Position numbers and translations under genes: made by a program. The notes below the pieces were generated by a model, which saw only the letters and a list, made by a program, of their open reading frames with translations, did no database searches and was not told the DNA's origin. Of a stretch of 64,000 nucleotides of DNA, positions 18,517 through 28,093 are shown piece by piece. This DNA is from Treponema sp. (GTDB lineage: Bacteria; Spirochaetota; Spirochaetia; Treponematales; Treponemataceae). The first letter of the stretch is position 1; the number at the start of each line of letters is the position of its first letter. The stretch spans positions 38,883 to 102,882 of the forward strand of contig JAILEY010000031.1 of NCBI GenBank assembly GCA_024687165.1, in the 5' to 3' direction.

Positions 18517-19152
18517 GTGATTGCCGTAATTTCTACAGTTGTTTTTCTTATTATATTCAACATCTTGATGTGGCTTGTATTTCTCTATAAGTTTAATTCT
18601 TTTTTTTCAACTGAAAAATATATTAAAGAAACACATGATGCAATAAATTCCATGATTCGTGATGCAAATAATAATGCAGGCCGTAATATTGAGCTGATTG
18701 AAGAAAAAATCAGGCAGGTAAAGGCTGTTACTGCAGAAGCTGAGCGTCGTGTTGCAATGCTTAGAAATGAACTTGAAATGAAGAAGAATTCTCAGGATTT
18801 TCAGCTGCAGATTCAAAGCGTTTCTTCTCCAAAAAAATCAAAATCAGCAAATTCTTTCTCTTCCAGAAATGTTGTGCCGAAACATGAAGTCCGATCGTCC
18901 CATTCAGGTGGTGCAAATATTTCCGCAAGATACGGTGCAGATAATACAAAAAATTCTCAGAAAAGCCTTTTTGAAGAAGAATCAAGAGAAGAAAAAAAGC
19001 CTTTATTTTCAGTTTCTGCAAGTCCGCTGGATTTGAAAAAAGATTTGAAATCTCAGGTGAAAGAATTGAGTTCAATGGGGCTTCCTGTAGATGAAATTGC
19101 ACATAGAACAGGCTCTAGTGTTCAGGAAGTTAATCTTCTCCTTCAGTTTTAA
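18517..19152 (+). CDS. Membrane-anchored coiled-coil protein with C-terminal HTH-like helix
   Basis: The 211 residues start with one membrane helix (about 3-25), then a coiled coil (about 45-95) and a Ser-rich linker. A conserved C-terminal module reads LKSQVKELSSMGLPVDEIAHRTGSSVQEVNLLLQF when read through in pieces, and resembles the helix-turn-helix end of DUF6115/DUF2802-type proteins found near motility and FapA genes. The start is GTG 18517, immediately after the previous gene. It is the last gene of the motility block. Confidence 0.7.
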   Translation: MIAVISTVVFLIIFNILMWLVFLYKFNSFFSTEKYIKETHDAINSMIRDANNNAGRNIELIEEKIRQVKAVTAEAERRVAMLRNELEMKKNSQDFQLQIQSVSSPKKSKSANSFSSRNVVPKHEVRSSHSGGANISARYGADNTKNSQKSLFEEESREEKKPLFSVSASPLDLKKDLKSQVKELSSMGLPVDEIAHRTGSSVQEVNLLLQF

Positions 19153-19206
19153 GCTTAATAGCGACTGGGAACCAATTTTATTAACTTTTTAGAGAGATTT
19201 GGTTTT

Positions 19207-19220
19207 AAGGAGGGGGCATA
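19207..19220 (+). other. Orphan strong Shine-Dalgarno sequence
   Basis: AAGGAGGGGG at 19207-19216 is one of the strongest ribosome-binding matches in the window, yet no ATG, GTG or TTG lies at usable spacing. Only an ATA follows at 19218, opening a short 26-codon frame. It may be the remnant of a lost gene at the end of the motility operon. Confidence 0.4.
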
Positions 19221-19251
19221 ATCAGATATTCTGTAATTTTTTCGTTATTTC

Positions 19252-19280
19252 TTGAATTTTACTTAAACGAGTTTTATACT
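19252..19280 (+). promoter_or_regulatory. Sigma-70-type promoter of galM, start at or near the ATG
   Basis: TTGAAT (19252-19257) is separated by 17 bases from TATACT (19275-19280). The predicted transcription start is within about 2 bases of ATG 19289, and there is no SD, so the mRNA would be leaderless or nearly so. Confidence 0.65.
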
Positions 19281-19288
19281 TACCGTAT

Positions 19289-20332
19289 ATGGCTAGCTTA
19301 AAATTTACTGAAAAAGTTTTTGGAACTTTGTGCGACGGCACAGAATGCAGACTTTTTACTATTTCAAATGGAACTATGAGTTTCTCCTGTACAGATTATG
19401 GCTGTACGCTTACAAGTATTATTATCCCTTCAAAAAATAAAAAAGTTGATGCTCTTATGGGCTGTTCTACGCTTGCAGATTGTGTTACAAGTATGTCCAG
19501 CTATGGAACTGTTGTAGGACGCTTTGCAAACAGAATTGGTGGTGCAAAATTTACACTAAATGGAACAATATATAATTTATGTGATAATGACGGTGGAAAT
19601 ACTCTTCACGGGGGATATGACCGTTATGAGAAAAAGGTTTATTCAGCACGAAAAATAAAGACAAAAAATGGACTTGGCGTTGAATTTACAAGATTCAGCC
19701 CGGATGGCGAGCAGTTAATGCCTGGAAATGTTCAACTTAAGATTATTTATACTCTGAATGAAAAAAATGAACTCACACTTGAATATTTTGCTCAAACAGA
19801 TAGACCAACTCCTGTAAATCTTACAAATCATGCATATTTCAATATAAAAGGATATGACGGAGGTTCTGTAGAGGACCTTGAGCTTAAGCTTAATTCATCA
19901 AACTATGTTGAAGTTGATCAGCATTGTATTCCTACTGGAAAAATCAATAGTGTCAAGGATAATCCTGATTTTGACTTTACTCAGGGAAAACTTATCGGAA
20001 AGGACATAAAGAATGTCGGTATTGGTTATGATCATGCATTTTGTGTAGATGGTTATGACGGATCGATTAAGAGTTTTGGTGTACTTAAGGATAATGATGC
20101 AAAAGTTTCGATGGAAGTTTTAACTACGCTTCCTGCAGTTCAAATTTATACTGCAAATCATGCGGAAGGTGCAGTTGGAAAAAATGGTTATGTTCATCAT
20201 GCTCACGATGCAGTTTGTCTTGAATCAGAAGATTATCCGGATGCACCGAATCATGAGAATTTTCCAAATTGCATTGTAACTCCGGAAAAACCGTATCATT
20301 CTGTGACGGTATATAAATTTGGCTTTAATTAG
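19289..20332 (+). CDS. galM: Aldose 1-epimerase (galactose mutarotase)
   Basis: GalM interconverts the alpha and beta anomers of hexoses, feeding sugar catabolism in the cytoplasm. It has 347 residues with family features GRFANRIGGAKFTLNG, N.GGNTLHGG (catalytic His region), LTNHAYFN (second catalytic His) and CLESEDYPDAPNH near the end, where the catalytic Glu of the family lies. No signal peptide. It has its own promoter and no SD. It is separated from the V-ATPase operon by 40 bases without an evident terminator. Confidence 0.93.
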   Translation: MASLKFTEKVFGTLCDGTECRLFTISNGTMSFSCTDYGCTLTSIIIPSKNKKVDALMGCSTLADCVTSMSSYGTVVGRFANRIGGAKFTLNGTIYNLCDNDGGNTLHGGYDRYEKKVYSARKIKTKNGLGVEFTRFSPDGEQLMPGNVQLKIIYTLNEKNELTLEYFAQTDRPTPVNLTNHAYFNIKGYDGGSVEDLELKLNSSNYVEVDQHCIPTGKINSVKDNPDFDFTQGKLIGKDIKNVGIGYDHAFCVDGYDGSIKSFGVLKDNDAKVSMEVLTTLPAVQIYTANHAEGAVGKNGYVHHAHDAVCLESEDYPDAPNHENFPNCIVTPEKPYHSVTVYKFGFN

Positions 20333-20372
20333 TGAACTTTAGTAAATATAAAAAACTTTAAGTGAGGTTGTA

Positions 20373-21119
20373 ATGGACATTCAGTTACAAGAATTGATCA
20401 ATAAGATCAAAAAAGATGGTGTTGCTAGTGCAGAATCAAGTGCTGCTGCAATTATCGCGGAAGCTGAAAAGAAAGCTGCATCTATCATCAGTGACGCAGA
20501 AGCAAAGGCTGACAGTATTCTTAAGACTGCAAAGACAGAAACAGAACGCATGGAAAAGGCTAGTGAAGATGCTATTGCTCAGGCAGGACGTAATCTTATT
20601 ATTTCTTTCCGTGACGGAATTAACAAGGAAGTTAATGCAATTGTCAGTGCAGAAACTGAGAGGATTATGGACAAAGATCTTCTTAAGAAGCTTATTCCTG
20701 AAGCTGTAAAAGCCTGGGCTGCAAAAAATGACGCTTCAGATCTTTCAATCCTTCTTGCTGCAAAGGATCTTAAAGCTCTTGAATCAAGCATTAAATCTGC
20801 ACTCAAAGGTAAGCTTGCAAAAGGTCTTGAAATTAAGGCTGATGCTTCACTTTCTGCCGGATTCAGAATCGGGTCAAAAGGTGGAGAAGCATTCTATGAC
20901 TTCAGTGCAGAAGAAGTTGCTGCTTTGTTCAGCTCATACCTTAATCCAAAGACAACAGAACTCATGAAGAGGGCAGCTGCTGGTATTGAGGCAGAATCTC
21001 CAAAGAAAACTGTTGCTGCAGAAGAAAAGAAAGAAGCACTTGCTAAAAAGGCACCTACAAAGAAAACTGCTGCTGCAAAGGCTCCGGCAAAGAAGACAGC
21101 TGTAAAAGGAAAAAAATAG
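20373..21119 (+). CDS. atpE: V-type ATP synthase subunit E
   Basis: Subunit E forms the peripheral stalk of the V/A-type ATPase. It has 248 residues. A long N-terminal helical stretch rich in Ala, Glu and Lys (IIAEAEKKAASIISDAEAKA) leads into the globular domain. The C-terminus carries an unusual lysine/alanine-rich tail (KKTAAAKAPAKK pattern) of about 40 residues, which resembles histone-like tails and is not part of the core family. GTGAGG precedes the ATG. It overlaps the next gene by one base. Confidence 0.88.
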   Translation: MDIQLQELINKIKKDGVASAESSAAAIIAEAEKKAASIISDAEAKADSILKTAKTETERMEKASEDAIAQAGRNLIISFRDGINKEVNAIVSAETERIMDKDLLKKLIPEAVKAWAAKNDASDLSILLAAKDLKALESSIKSALKGKLAKGLEIKADASLSAGFRIGSKGGEAFYDFSAEEVAALFSSYLNPKTTELMKRAAAGIEAESPKKTVAAEEKKEALAKKAPTKKTAAAKAPAKKTAVKGKK

Positions 21120-21667
21120 TGGAACATCTCTATTATTTGGTTGCCCAGCTCCCAGCATTCTCGGTAAGTGATGACAGTTCTCAGAAACTGCCTGTTACAG
21201 TAGAGTATTTTAAGGACTTGTGCACAAGATTTATGTCTGAAAAAACTGCAAAACTTGCTGCAAACCTTTCGCTCGAACCTCCGCTTGAACTGGAAGAAAC
21301 TGGAGTTCCTTTCCTTGATGAATGGTACAAAAAAGAGCGTGAACTTCGTCTTGCTCTTGCACAGGTACGTGCACTCAAGATGAAAAAGGACCTGAAAGAT
21401 CTTCCGTCTACAACTGATGGTGAAGTAATTCAGGCTGCTCGTACTGCAACAGGAATGGATAGTCCTTTAAGCGCTGAACAGTATTTGAACCAGTACAGGC
21501 TTGGTCTTTTGGATAGAATAGCACCTATGGATATGTTCTCTGTAGATGCAGTGTTCAGTTACGGCCTTAAACTGATGCTTTGTGAGCGCATGAAGAAGTT
21601 TAACAGGGATGAAGGTTTGGCTTCTTATCACAAAATTTATGACGAAATTCTTGGAGAAAATAAATGA
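21119..21667 (+). CDS. DUF2764 protein of V-type ATPase operon
   Basis: This 182-residue protein starts at GTG 21119 with MEHLYYLVAQLPAF, the characteristic N-terminus of DUF2764, which occurs in V-ATPase operons of spirochaetes and Bacteroidetes. By position it may replace subunit C, which is not seen in the operon; this is an inference. It overlaps atpE by one base and atpA by four, so it is a real member of the operon. Confidence 0.85.
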   Translation: MEHLYYLVAQLPAFSVSDDSSQKLPVTVEYFKDLCTRFMSEKTAKLAANLSLEPPLELEETGVPFLDEWYKKERELRLALAQVRALKMKKDLKDLPSTTDGEVIQAARTATGMDSPLSAEQYLNQYRLGLLDRIAPMDMFSVDAVFSYGLKLMLCERMKKFNRDEGLASYHKIYDEILGENK

Positions 21668-23433
21668 CAGATACAAAAGGTAAAGTAGTTGCTGTCAATG
21701 GAAACATGGTTTCTGTAGAATTCGACGGCAAAGTTGCTTTGAACGAAGTAGGCTATGTTAAAGTTGACGGTAAGAGCCTTAAGGGCGAAGTTATCCGTAT
21801 CCGTGGCAATACATGCCAGATGCAGATTTATGAAATGACAAACGGAATCTCGACAGATTGTTCTGTTGAATTTACAGGTGATCTTCTTTCTGTAGAAGTT
21901 GGTCCTGGTCTTCTTGGTCAGGTTTACGACGGTTTGCAGAATCCTCTTCCGTTGCTTGCAGAACATTCAGGATACTTCCTTGAACGCGGTGTATATCTGA
22001 GTGCCCTTAATGAAAATAAGAAGTGGGATTTTACAGCAACAGTAAAAGAAGGTGATAAGGTTCTTGCAGGTGACAGTGTTGGTACTGTTCCAGAAGGTCC
22101 ATTTACACATAAAATTCTTGTTCCATTCGGATTCCTTGGAACATACACAATTAAAAAGATTGCAAAGTCTGGATCTTTCAAGATTCATGATACTATTGCT
22201 ACACTCGTTGATGAAAAAGGCAAGAGTGTTAATATCAGCCTTAGCTTCAAGTGGCCTGTTAAGCGCGCTGTAAATTGTTATGCAGAACGTCTTAGTCCGG
22301 ATGAACCAATGGAAACAAAAGTTCGTCTTATTGATACATTCTTCCCTGTTGCCCGTGGTGGTACATATTGTATTCCAGGACCTTTTGGTGCAGGTAAGAC
22401 TGTTCTTCAGCATACAACATCAAAGAATGCAAACGTTGATATTGTAATTATTGCAGCTTGTGGTGAACGCGCTGGTGAAGTTGTTGAAACTCTTACAGAA
22501 TTCCCTGAATTGAAAGACCCAAGAACAGGTCGTTCACTCATGGAAAGAACAATCATCATTTGTAATACTTCTTCAATGCCTGTTGCTTCTCGTGAAGCTT
22601 CATGTTATACGGGTGTTACTCTTGCTGAATATTACCGCCAGATGGGACTTAACGTTCTTCTTCTTGCAGACTCAACATCACGCTGGGCTCAGGCTATGCG
22701 CGAAATGTCTGGTCGTCTTGAGGAAATCCCTGGTGAAGAAGCATTCCCTGCTTACCTTGAATCAACAATTGCTTCGTTCTATGAACGTGCCGGTATTGTA
22801 AAACTTCGTGATGGAACTACTGGTTCTGTTACAATTGGTGGTACAGTTTCTCCTGCAGGTGGTAACTTTGAAGAACCTGTTACACAGGCAACTCTTAAAG
22901 TTGTTGGTGCATTCCATGGTCTTTCACGTGCCCGTTCAGATGCACGTCGTTATCCTGCAATTGACCCTCTTGATTCATGGTCAAAATATAAGCCTGTAAT
23001 TACAAAGTCATGGGTTGATTATGCACGTGGAATTTATAAACGCGGTGCTGAAGTTAATCAGATGATGAAGGTTGTTGGTGAAGAAGGTACAAGCCTTGCA
23101 GACTTTGTTCTTTATCTTAAAAGTGAATTCCTTGATGCAATTTATATGCAGCAGGATTCTTTTGATGAAATCGAAGGTGCAACTTCAATTGAACGCCAGC
23201 AGTATGTTTTTGCAAAGATTGTTGGAATCCTCGGTTCGCACTTTGATTTCGAAGAAAAGGATGATGCACGTACATTCTTTAACAAGCTTACACAGAATTT
23301 CCGTGATATGAACTATAAGGCATTCAAGTCTGCTGATTTTACAAAGGTAGAAAAAACTATCGATGCAATCTTAAAAGAAAAGAATGCACAGGTTAGTGAA
23401 GATGTAAAAACTCTTCTCAAGGACGGTGAATAA
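21664..23433 (+). CDS. atpA: V-type ATP synthase catalytic subunit A
   Basis: This is the catalytic subunit of the V1 head. It has 589 residues. The Walker A loop GPFGAGKT is at 239-246 and the family insert region lies before it. [13 protein letters not shown] carries the conserved GER segment, and [16 protein letters not shown] is the Walker B and following helix. The start overlaps DUF2764 (ATGA) and the stop overlaps atpB by one base. Confidence 0.97.
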   Translation: MTDTKGKVVAVNGNMVSVEFDGKVALNEVGYVKVDGKSLKGEVIRIRGNTCQMQIYEMTNGISTDCSVEFTGDLLSVEVGPGLLGQVYDGLQNPLPLLAEHSGYFLERGVYLSALNENKKWDFTATVKEGDKVLAGDSVGTVPEGPFTHKILVPFGFLGTYTIKKIAKSGSFKIHDTIATLVDEKGKSVNISLSFKWPVKRAVNCYAERLSPDEPMETKVRLIDTFFPVARGGTYCIPGPFGAGKTVLQHTTSKNANVDIVIIAACGERAGEVVETLTEFPELKDPRTGRSLMERTIIICNTSSMPVASREASCYTGVTLAEYYRQMGLNVLLLADSTSRWAQAMREMSGRLEEIPGEEAFPAYLESTIASFYERAGIVKLRDGTTGSVTIGGTVSPAGGNFEEPVTQATLKVVGAFHGLSRARSDARRYPAIDPLDSWSKYKPVITKSWVDYARGIYKRGAEVNQMMKVVGEEGTSLADFVLYLKSEFLDAIYMQQDSFDEIEGATSIERQQYVFAKIVGILGSHFDFEEKDDARTFFNKLTQNFRDMNYKAFKSADFTKVEKTIDAILKEKNAQVSEDVKTLLKDGE

Positions 23434-24728
23434 TGGCTAAAGTATACAGCAAAATTGAAAGCATTAACGGAAGCGTTATTACTGTAAAGGCAAAGGGCGT
23501 AAAGCTTAACGAACTTGCAGAAATCACTACACGCTTCGGAAAATCACTTGCCGAAGTAAACAAGATTGATGGTGAAACAGTTTCACTTCAGGTTTTTGCA
23601 GGTGGACGAGGTGTTGCAACAAACGATCAGATCCGCTTCCTTGGACACGACATGCGTGTTTCATTCAGCGAAAATCTTTTGGGACGAATTTTCAATGGTT
23701 CAGCAGAACCTCGCGATCACGGTCCTGCCCTTGCAGATAACCTGGTTCCAATCGGTGGACCTTCAGTTAACCCTGCAAAGCGTATTAATCCTAACCGTAT
23801 GATGCGTACAAATATTCCGATGATCGACGTGTTTAACACACTGGTTGTATCTCAGAAGATTCCTATTTTCTCAATCTCTGGAGAACCTTATAACCAGCTT
23901 TTGGCACGTATTGCTATGCAGGCAGAAGCAGATGTTATCGTTCTTGGTGGAATGGGATTGAAATATGATGACTACCTTTTCTTTAAGAAAACTCTTGAAG
24001 AAGGTGGAGCTCTTTCAAAGACTGTAATGTTTGTTCATACAGCAGCTGATCCTACTGTAGAATGTATGAAGATTCCAGATCTTTCACTTGCTGTTGCAGA
24101 ACAGTTTGCACTTCAGGGAAAAGATGTTCTTGTTCTTCTTACAGATATGACTAACTTTGCAGACTCAATGAAGGAAATCGCAATTACACAGGAGCAGGTT
24201 CCTTCAAATCGTGGTTATCCTGGAGACTTGTATTCACAGCTTGCAAGCCGCTATGAAAAGGCTGTTGATTTTGATGATCAGGGATCTATCACTGTTCTTG
24301 CCGTAACAACAATGCCTGGTGATGACGTTACTCATCCGGTTCCAGATAACACTGGATACATTACGGAAGGTCAGTACTACCTTAAAGGTGGACGTATTGA
24401 ACCATTTGGATCATTGTCACGTCTTAAACAGCAGGTTAACAACAAGACTCGTGCAGACCATCGTTCATTGATGGATGCAATGATTCGTCTTTATTCTTCA
24501 TTTAAGGATACTCTTGAGAAAAAATCAATGGGTTTCAATATGAGTGCCTGGGATGAAAAGCTTCTTAAATATGGTGAGCTTTTTGAAGCAAAGATGATGG
24601 ATCTTACTGTAAATATTCCTCTTGAAGAAGCATTGGACAACGGATGGAAGATTCTTGCCGCATGTTTTGACAAAGAAGAAACAGGTTTGAAGACAGAACT
24701 TATCAATCAGTTCTGGCCAAAAAAATAA
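23433..24728 (+). CDS. atpB: V-type ATP synthase subunit B
   Basis: This is the non-catalytic nucleotide-binding subunit alternating with A in the head. It has 431 residues and lacks a Walker A lysine loop, having [13 protein letters not shown] in that place as in other B subunits. [17 protein letters not shown] and the [10 protein letters not shown] region are typical. It starts on the last base of atpA. Confidence 0.96.
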   Translation: MAKVYSKIESINGSVITVKAKGVKLNELAEITTRFGKSLAEVNKIDGETVSLQVFAGGRGVATNDQIRFLGHDMRVSFSENLLGRIFNGSAEPRDHGPALADNLVPIGGPSVNPAKRINPNRMMRTNIPMIDVFNTLVVSQKIPIFSISGEPYNQLLARIAMQAEADVIVLGGMGLKYDDYLFFKKTLEEGGALSKTVMFVHTAADPTVECMKIPDLSLAVAEQFALQGKDVLVLLTDMTNFADSMKEIAITQEQVPSNRGYPGDLYSQLASRYEKAVDFDDQGSITVLAVTTMPGDDVTHPVPDNTGYITEGQYYLKGGRIEPFGSLSRLKQQVNNKTRADHRSLMDAMIRLYSSFKDTLEKKSMGFNMSAWDEKLLKYGELFEAKMMDLTVNIPLEEALDNGWKILAACFDKEETGLKTELINQFWPKK

Positions 24729-24737
24729 GGATTAAAT

Positions 24738-25358
24738 ATGGCAAAGATAAAGCTGACTAAAAACGAGCAGAAGACTCAGAAAGATGCGCTTAAAATGTAT
24801 CAGCGCTATCTGCCTACTCTTACGCTCAAAAAACAGCAGCTGCAGTCAGAAATCCGCACCATAGATGAAAAGGCAAAGGCCGTTCGTGAGCAGAAAAAGG
24901 CTCTTGAAGCAGACTTTGAAAAATGGATTTCAGTCTTTGGTGAAAAAGATGCATTCAAGCCCGATATGGTAACCGTAAAAAATATCAAGAAGGGTTGGGG
25001 CAATATTGCGGGTGTAAAAATCCCTATCTATGAAGGTGCAGATTTTGGTCGTGGAGATTATGACCTTTATTCAACTCCTTTATGGATTGATATGGCTGCA
25101 GACCGCATGGAAAAAGCTCTGGAGCTTGATCTTTTAGCAGAAGTCCTTGATGAACAGGTCAGGCTTCTGTCAAAAGAATTAAGAACTACAACTCAGCGTG
25201 TTAATCTTTTTGAAAAGGTTAAGATCCCTGAAACTAAGGCAAATATCAAGAAAATCGGTATTTTCCTTGGTGATGAACAGGTTGCTGCTGTTGTTCGTTC
25301 GAAGATTTCAAAGAAAAAGCTTCAGATTGCGGCAGAAAATAATAAGGAGGCTGACTGA
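24738..25358 (+). CDS. atpD: V-type ATP synthase subunit D
   Basis: Subunit D is the central rotor shaft. It has 206 residues, mostly two long helices (KLTKNEQKTQKDALKMYQRY at the start and TTQRVNLFEKVKIPETKANI near the end, the family signature). The stop overlaps the start of atpI by one base. Confidence 0.95.
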   Translation: MAKIKLTKNEQKTQKDALKMYQRYLPTLTLKKQQLQSEIRTIDEKAKAVREQKKALEADFEKWISVFGEKDAFKPDMVTVKNIKKGWGNIAGVKIPIYEGADFGRGDYDLYSTPLWIDMAADRMEKALELDLLAEVLDEQVRLLSKELRTTTQRVNLFEKVKIPETKANIKKIGIFLGDEQVAAVVRSKISKKKLQIAAENNKEAD

Positions 25359-27250
25359 TGGCAATTGTTAAAATGAAAAAAGTCTCCATGGTTATTTTGA
25401 ACTCAGACAAGGAAAATTCCTTGAAGCAGTTGAGAAAGGCTGGTGTTCTTCATCTGGAAGCAATTGAAGGAAACAGCGTCGAATTAACTGCTTTCAGAGA
25501 GTCTTCTGCTGAAACAGATAAAGCTGTGTCTATTATCGATGAAGTAAAAGTTGATAAGAAGACAAAGATTTCCCAGGTCAAACTTGACAAGGAAGAGGCA
25601 AAACTTAAGGCAAAGCAGATTGTTGAATTCAGTGAGCGCAAAAAAAGTCTTTATGATGCAATCAATTCAAATACTCAGGAACTTGCACGTTTTGAAAAAT
25701 GGGGCAAGGTTGATCCTGCACAGCTTGAAGCTTTTGCTGAAAAGGGAATTTATCTTTATCTGTATGAAATTCCTGCCGAGAAATATTCTCTTATTGCTGA
25801 AGACTGCAAGACTATTCTTGTTAATACAATTAATAAGACTGCAAGATTTGTTCATGTTTCTGAAACTCCTGTTGAAGAAAGACCTGAAGGAATTCCTGCA
25901 GAAGCATTTGCTGTTCCTCTCCCTGAAGTTTCTACAGATAAGCTTCTTGAAAACAACAGGCTTAGCAGACAGGAAATTGAGCATATCGATAAAGAGATCT
26001 TTGATTCAAAAAAATACAGGGATGCTCTTCTTGCGTATAAAAAATCACTCCTTGTAGACATAGAGTTTGAAAATGTTTACAGCGGAATGGAAACTGATGC
26101 AACTGAAAATGTTGAAGCTAAACTTGCCTGGCTTACAGGTTATGTTCCTGTAGACAGCATGGAAACTTTCAAAAAGGTATGTGCAGAAAACGGATGGGCA
26201 TATGTCGCTTCGGATCCTTGTGAAGATGATCCTGTTCCGACTAAGCTTAAGAACAATCCTATTGTAAGATTGATTTATCCTCTTACAAGCTTCCTTGATG
26301 TTACTCCAGGATATAACGAGTATGATATTTCAAGCTGGTTCCTTTTGTTCTTCTGTCTGTTCTTTGCAATGATTTTTGGAGATGGCGGATATGGAGCTTT
26401 GATTACTCTTGCAGGCATTGCGCTTCTGTTCAAGAGGGGAATAAGCAAATCTCTTGGTGCTTTTGTAACACTGCTTGGCCTTTGTACAATTGGCTGGGGT
26501 GCTGCAACTTGTACATGGTTTGGTATGGCTGCAGAAAAACTTCCGTCTTCACTGGTAGATCTTTCTATCGCTCCGATTTCGGCTGCAAAAGTAGGAAGTG
26601 ATGTTGCAAATACAAATCAGAAAATTTTCTGTTTTGTCCTTGCAATCATTCAGCTTAGTGTTGCGCATATAAAGGGTATTTTTAGAAATATCCGCGGACC
26701 TAAGGCATTGGGAGATCTTGGAGCCTTGCTTCAGCTTTGGGGTATGTTCTATGTTGTAATGAACATGGTTGTAGATGCATTTAAATATCCGCTTGGAATA
26801 ACTCCACAGACAATTTATGTTGCATCTGTTCCACTTTCATACATTGCACTCGGTGTGCTTGGTATAGGATTTGCCTTGAACTTTACTTTTGCCAATTATA
26901 ACGGCAGTGTAAAGGATTCAGTTCTTGAAAGCTGCAAAAATATTATTTCTGTTCTTTTGGGAATTGTAAATGTATTCTCTGATATCGTTTCTTACATTCG
27001 TCTTTGGGCAGTTGCTCTTGCGGGTGCGGCTATCAGTAATACTGTTAATACAATGGCAGGACCAATGTTCGGTAAGCTTTATCTGCTTATTTTCGGCGTT
27101 GTGCTGCTTTGTTTTGGACATGGGCTCAATATGATTTTGAATCTTTTGTCTGTTATAGTTCACGGTGTTCGTCTGAATACACTTGAATTCAGTCAGCATC
27201 TTGGAATGTCGTGGAGCGGAACAAAATACAGTCCGTTCTCGGAAAAATAA
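25358..27250 (+). CDS. atpI: V-type ATP synthase subunit I
   Basis: Subunit I is the membrane stator carrying the ion half-channels. It has 630 residues: a soluble helical N-terminal half (about 1-320) and seven or so membrane helices afterwards. FFCLFFAMIFGDGGYG and VNVFSDIVSYIRLWAVALAGAAI are conserved; the latter contains the key Arg of the ion path. AAGGAGG precedes the start. Confidence 0.95.
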   Translation: MAIVKMKKVSMVILNSDKENSLKQLRKAGVLHLEAIEGNSVELTAFRESSAETDKAVSIIDEVKVDKKTKISQVKLDKEEAKLKAKQIVEFSERKKSLYDAINSNTQELARFEKWGKVDPAQLEAFAEKGIYLYLYEIPAEKYSLIAEDCKTILVNTINKTARFVHVSETPVEERPEGIPAEAFAVPLPEVSTDKLLENNRLSRQEIEHIDKEIFDSKKYRDALLAYKKSLLVDIEFENVYSGMETDATENVEAKLAWLTGYVPVDSMETFKKVCAENGWAYVASDPCEDDPVPTKLKNNPIVRLIYPLTSFLDVTPGYNEYDISSWFLLFFCLFFAMIFGDGGYGALITLAGIALLFKRGISKSLGAFVTLLGLCTIGWGAATCTWFGMAAEKLPSSLVDLSIAPISAAKVGSDVANTNQKIFCFVLAIIQLSVAHIKGIFRNIRGPKALGDLGALLQLWGMFYVVMNMVVDAFKYPLGITPQTIYVASVPLSYIALGVLGIGFALNFTFANYNGSVKDSVLESCKNIISVLLGIVNVFSDIVSYIRLWAVALAGAAISNTVNTMAGPMFGKLYLLIFGVVLLCFGHGLNMILNLLSVIVHGVRLNTLEFSQHLGMSWSGTKYSPFSEK

Positions 27251-27316
27251 TCCTTTGTAAAAGGTTATAAAAACTAAAATTTTTTAATTATACGCGAACT
27301 GCGTAAAGGAGTAATT

Positions 27317-27748
27317 ATGAACTGGGGAATGATCGGTGCAGGTGTTGTAATGGGTATTGCTGCTATGGGTAGTGCAATCGGTATTGGTATTGCAGGACAG
27401 GGTGCTATTGGTGCTTGGAAAAGATGTTATTTGAATAACAAGCCGGCTCCATTCCTTCTTGTTGTATTTGCCGGTGCTCCATTGACACAGACAATTTACG
27501 GGTTCCTTTTGATGAATGCAATGTCAGCATCTACAAAGATTACTGCTAATCCAGCATTCTATCTTGGTCTTGGTGTTGCTTGTGGTCTTTCTATGTGTAT
27601 GTCTGCTATTGCTCAGGGTAAGGCTGGTGCTGCTGGTTCTGATGCTCTTGCAGAAACTGGAAAAGGATTCTCACAGTACATCATGGTAGTTGGTCTTTGT
27701 GAAACTATCGCTTTGTTCAGCATGGTTTTCGGTATGATCGCCTGCTAA
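27317..27748 (+). CDS. atpK: V-type ATP synthase membrane rotor subunit K
   Basis: This is the proteolipid that forms the rotor ring. Its 143 residues make four membrane helices, a fused double hairpin. The ion-carrying Glu is E129 in GLCETIALF. T57, Q58 and Y61 in PLTQTIYGF and Q100 in AIAQGK align by motif with the sodium-binding residues of the Enterococcus hirae NtpK ring. This suggests Na+ rather than H+ as coupling ion, an inference from motif matching only. A strong terminator follows. Confidence 0.93.
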   Translation: MNWGMIGAGVVMGIAAMGSAIGIGIAGQGAIGAWKRCYLNNKPAPFLLVVFAGAPLTQTIYGFLLMNAMSASTKITANPAFYLGLGVACGLSMCMSAIAQGKAGAAGSDALAETGKGFSQYIMVVGLCETIALFSMVFGMIAC

Positions 27749-27790
27749 ATCAAAAAAACATGAGTTCTGAAAATTGAACTTCTGTTAAAA

Positions 27791-27820
27791 GGTCGTCTCA
27801 GTTGAGGCGGCTTTTTTTTT
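27791..27820 (+). terminator. Terminator of V-ATPase operon
   Basis: GTCGTCTCA (27792-27800) pairs, with two G-U pairs, to TGAGGCGGC (27803-27811), followed by nine T. Confidence 0.85.
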
Positions 27821-27822
27821 AC

Positions 27823-27851
27823 TTGACTCTATTTTCAACTATTGTTAAATT
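27823..27851 (+). promoter_or_regulatory. Sigma-70-type promoter of feoAB
   Basis: TTGACT (27823-27828), 17-base spacer, TAAATT (27846-27851). The expected transcription start is about 7 bases before ATG 27866, and no SD is present. I see no convincing Fur box. Confidence 0.55.
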
Positions 27852-27865
27852 TTACTGATTCATAT

Positions 27866-28090
27866 ATGAAAACATTAAACGATTTAAAAACTGGTCAGAA
27901 AGCATTGGTTATAAAAGTTCATGGTGAAGGTGCTTTGCGTCGAAGAATTATGGATATGGGAATTACAAAAGGTGTTTATATCCGTCTGAGAAAATTTGCT
28001 CCTCTGGGAGATCCTATGGAATTAACAGTTCGCGGGTATGAACTTTCTTTGCGTAAAGCTGATGCTCAGATGATTGAAATAGAGGAATAA
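27866..28090 (+). CDS. feoA: Ferrous iron transport protein FeoA
   Basis: FeoA is a small SH3-like cytoplasmic partner of the FeoB iron channel. It has 74 residues: LNDLKTGQKALVIKVHGEG, RRRIMDMGITKG and PLGDPMELTVRGYELSLRK are all family hallmarks. ATG 27866 is chosen over an upstream TTG at 27842, because the family begins at L..L..G and the -10 lies between the two. feoB begins 3 bases after the stop. Confidence 0.94.
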   Translation: MKTLNDLKTGQKALVIKVHGEGALRRRIMDMGITKGVYIRLRKFAPLGDPMELTVRGYELSLRKADAQMIEIEE

Positions 28091-28093
28091 ATC

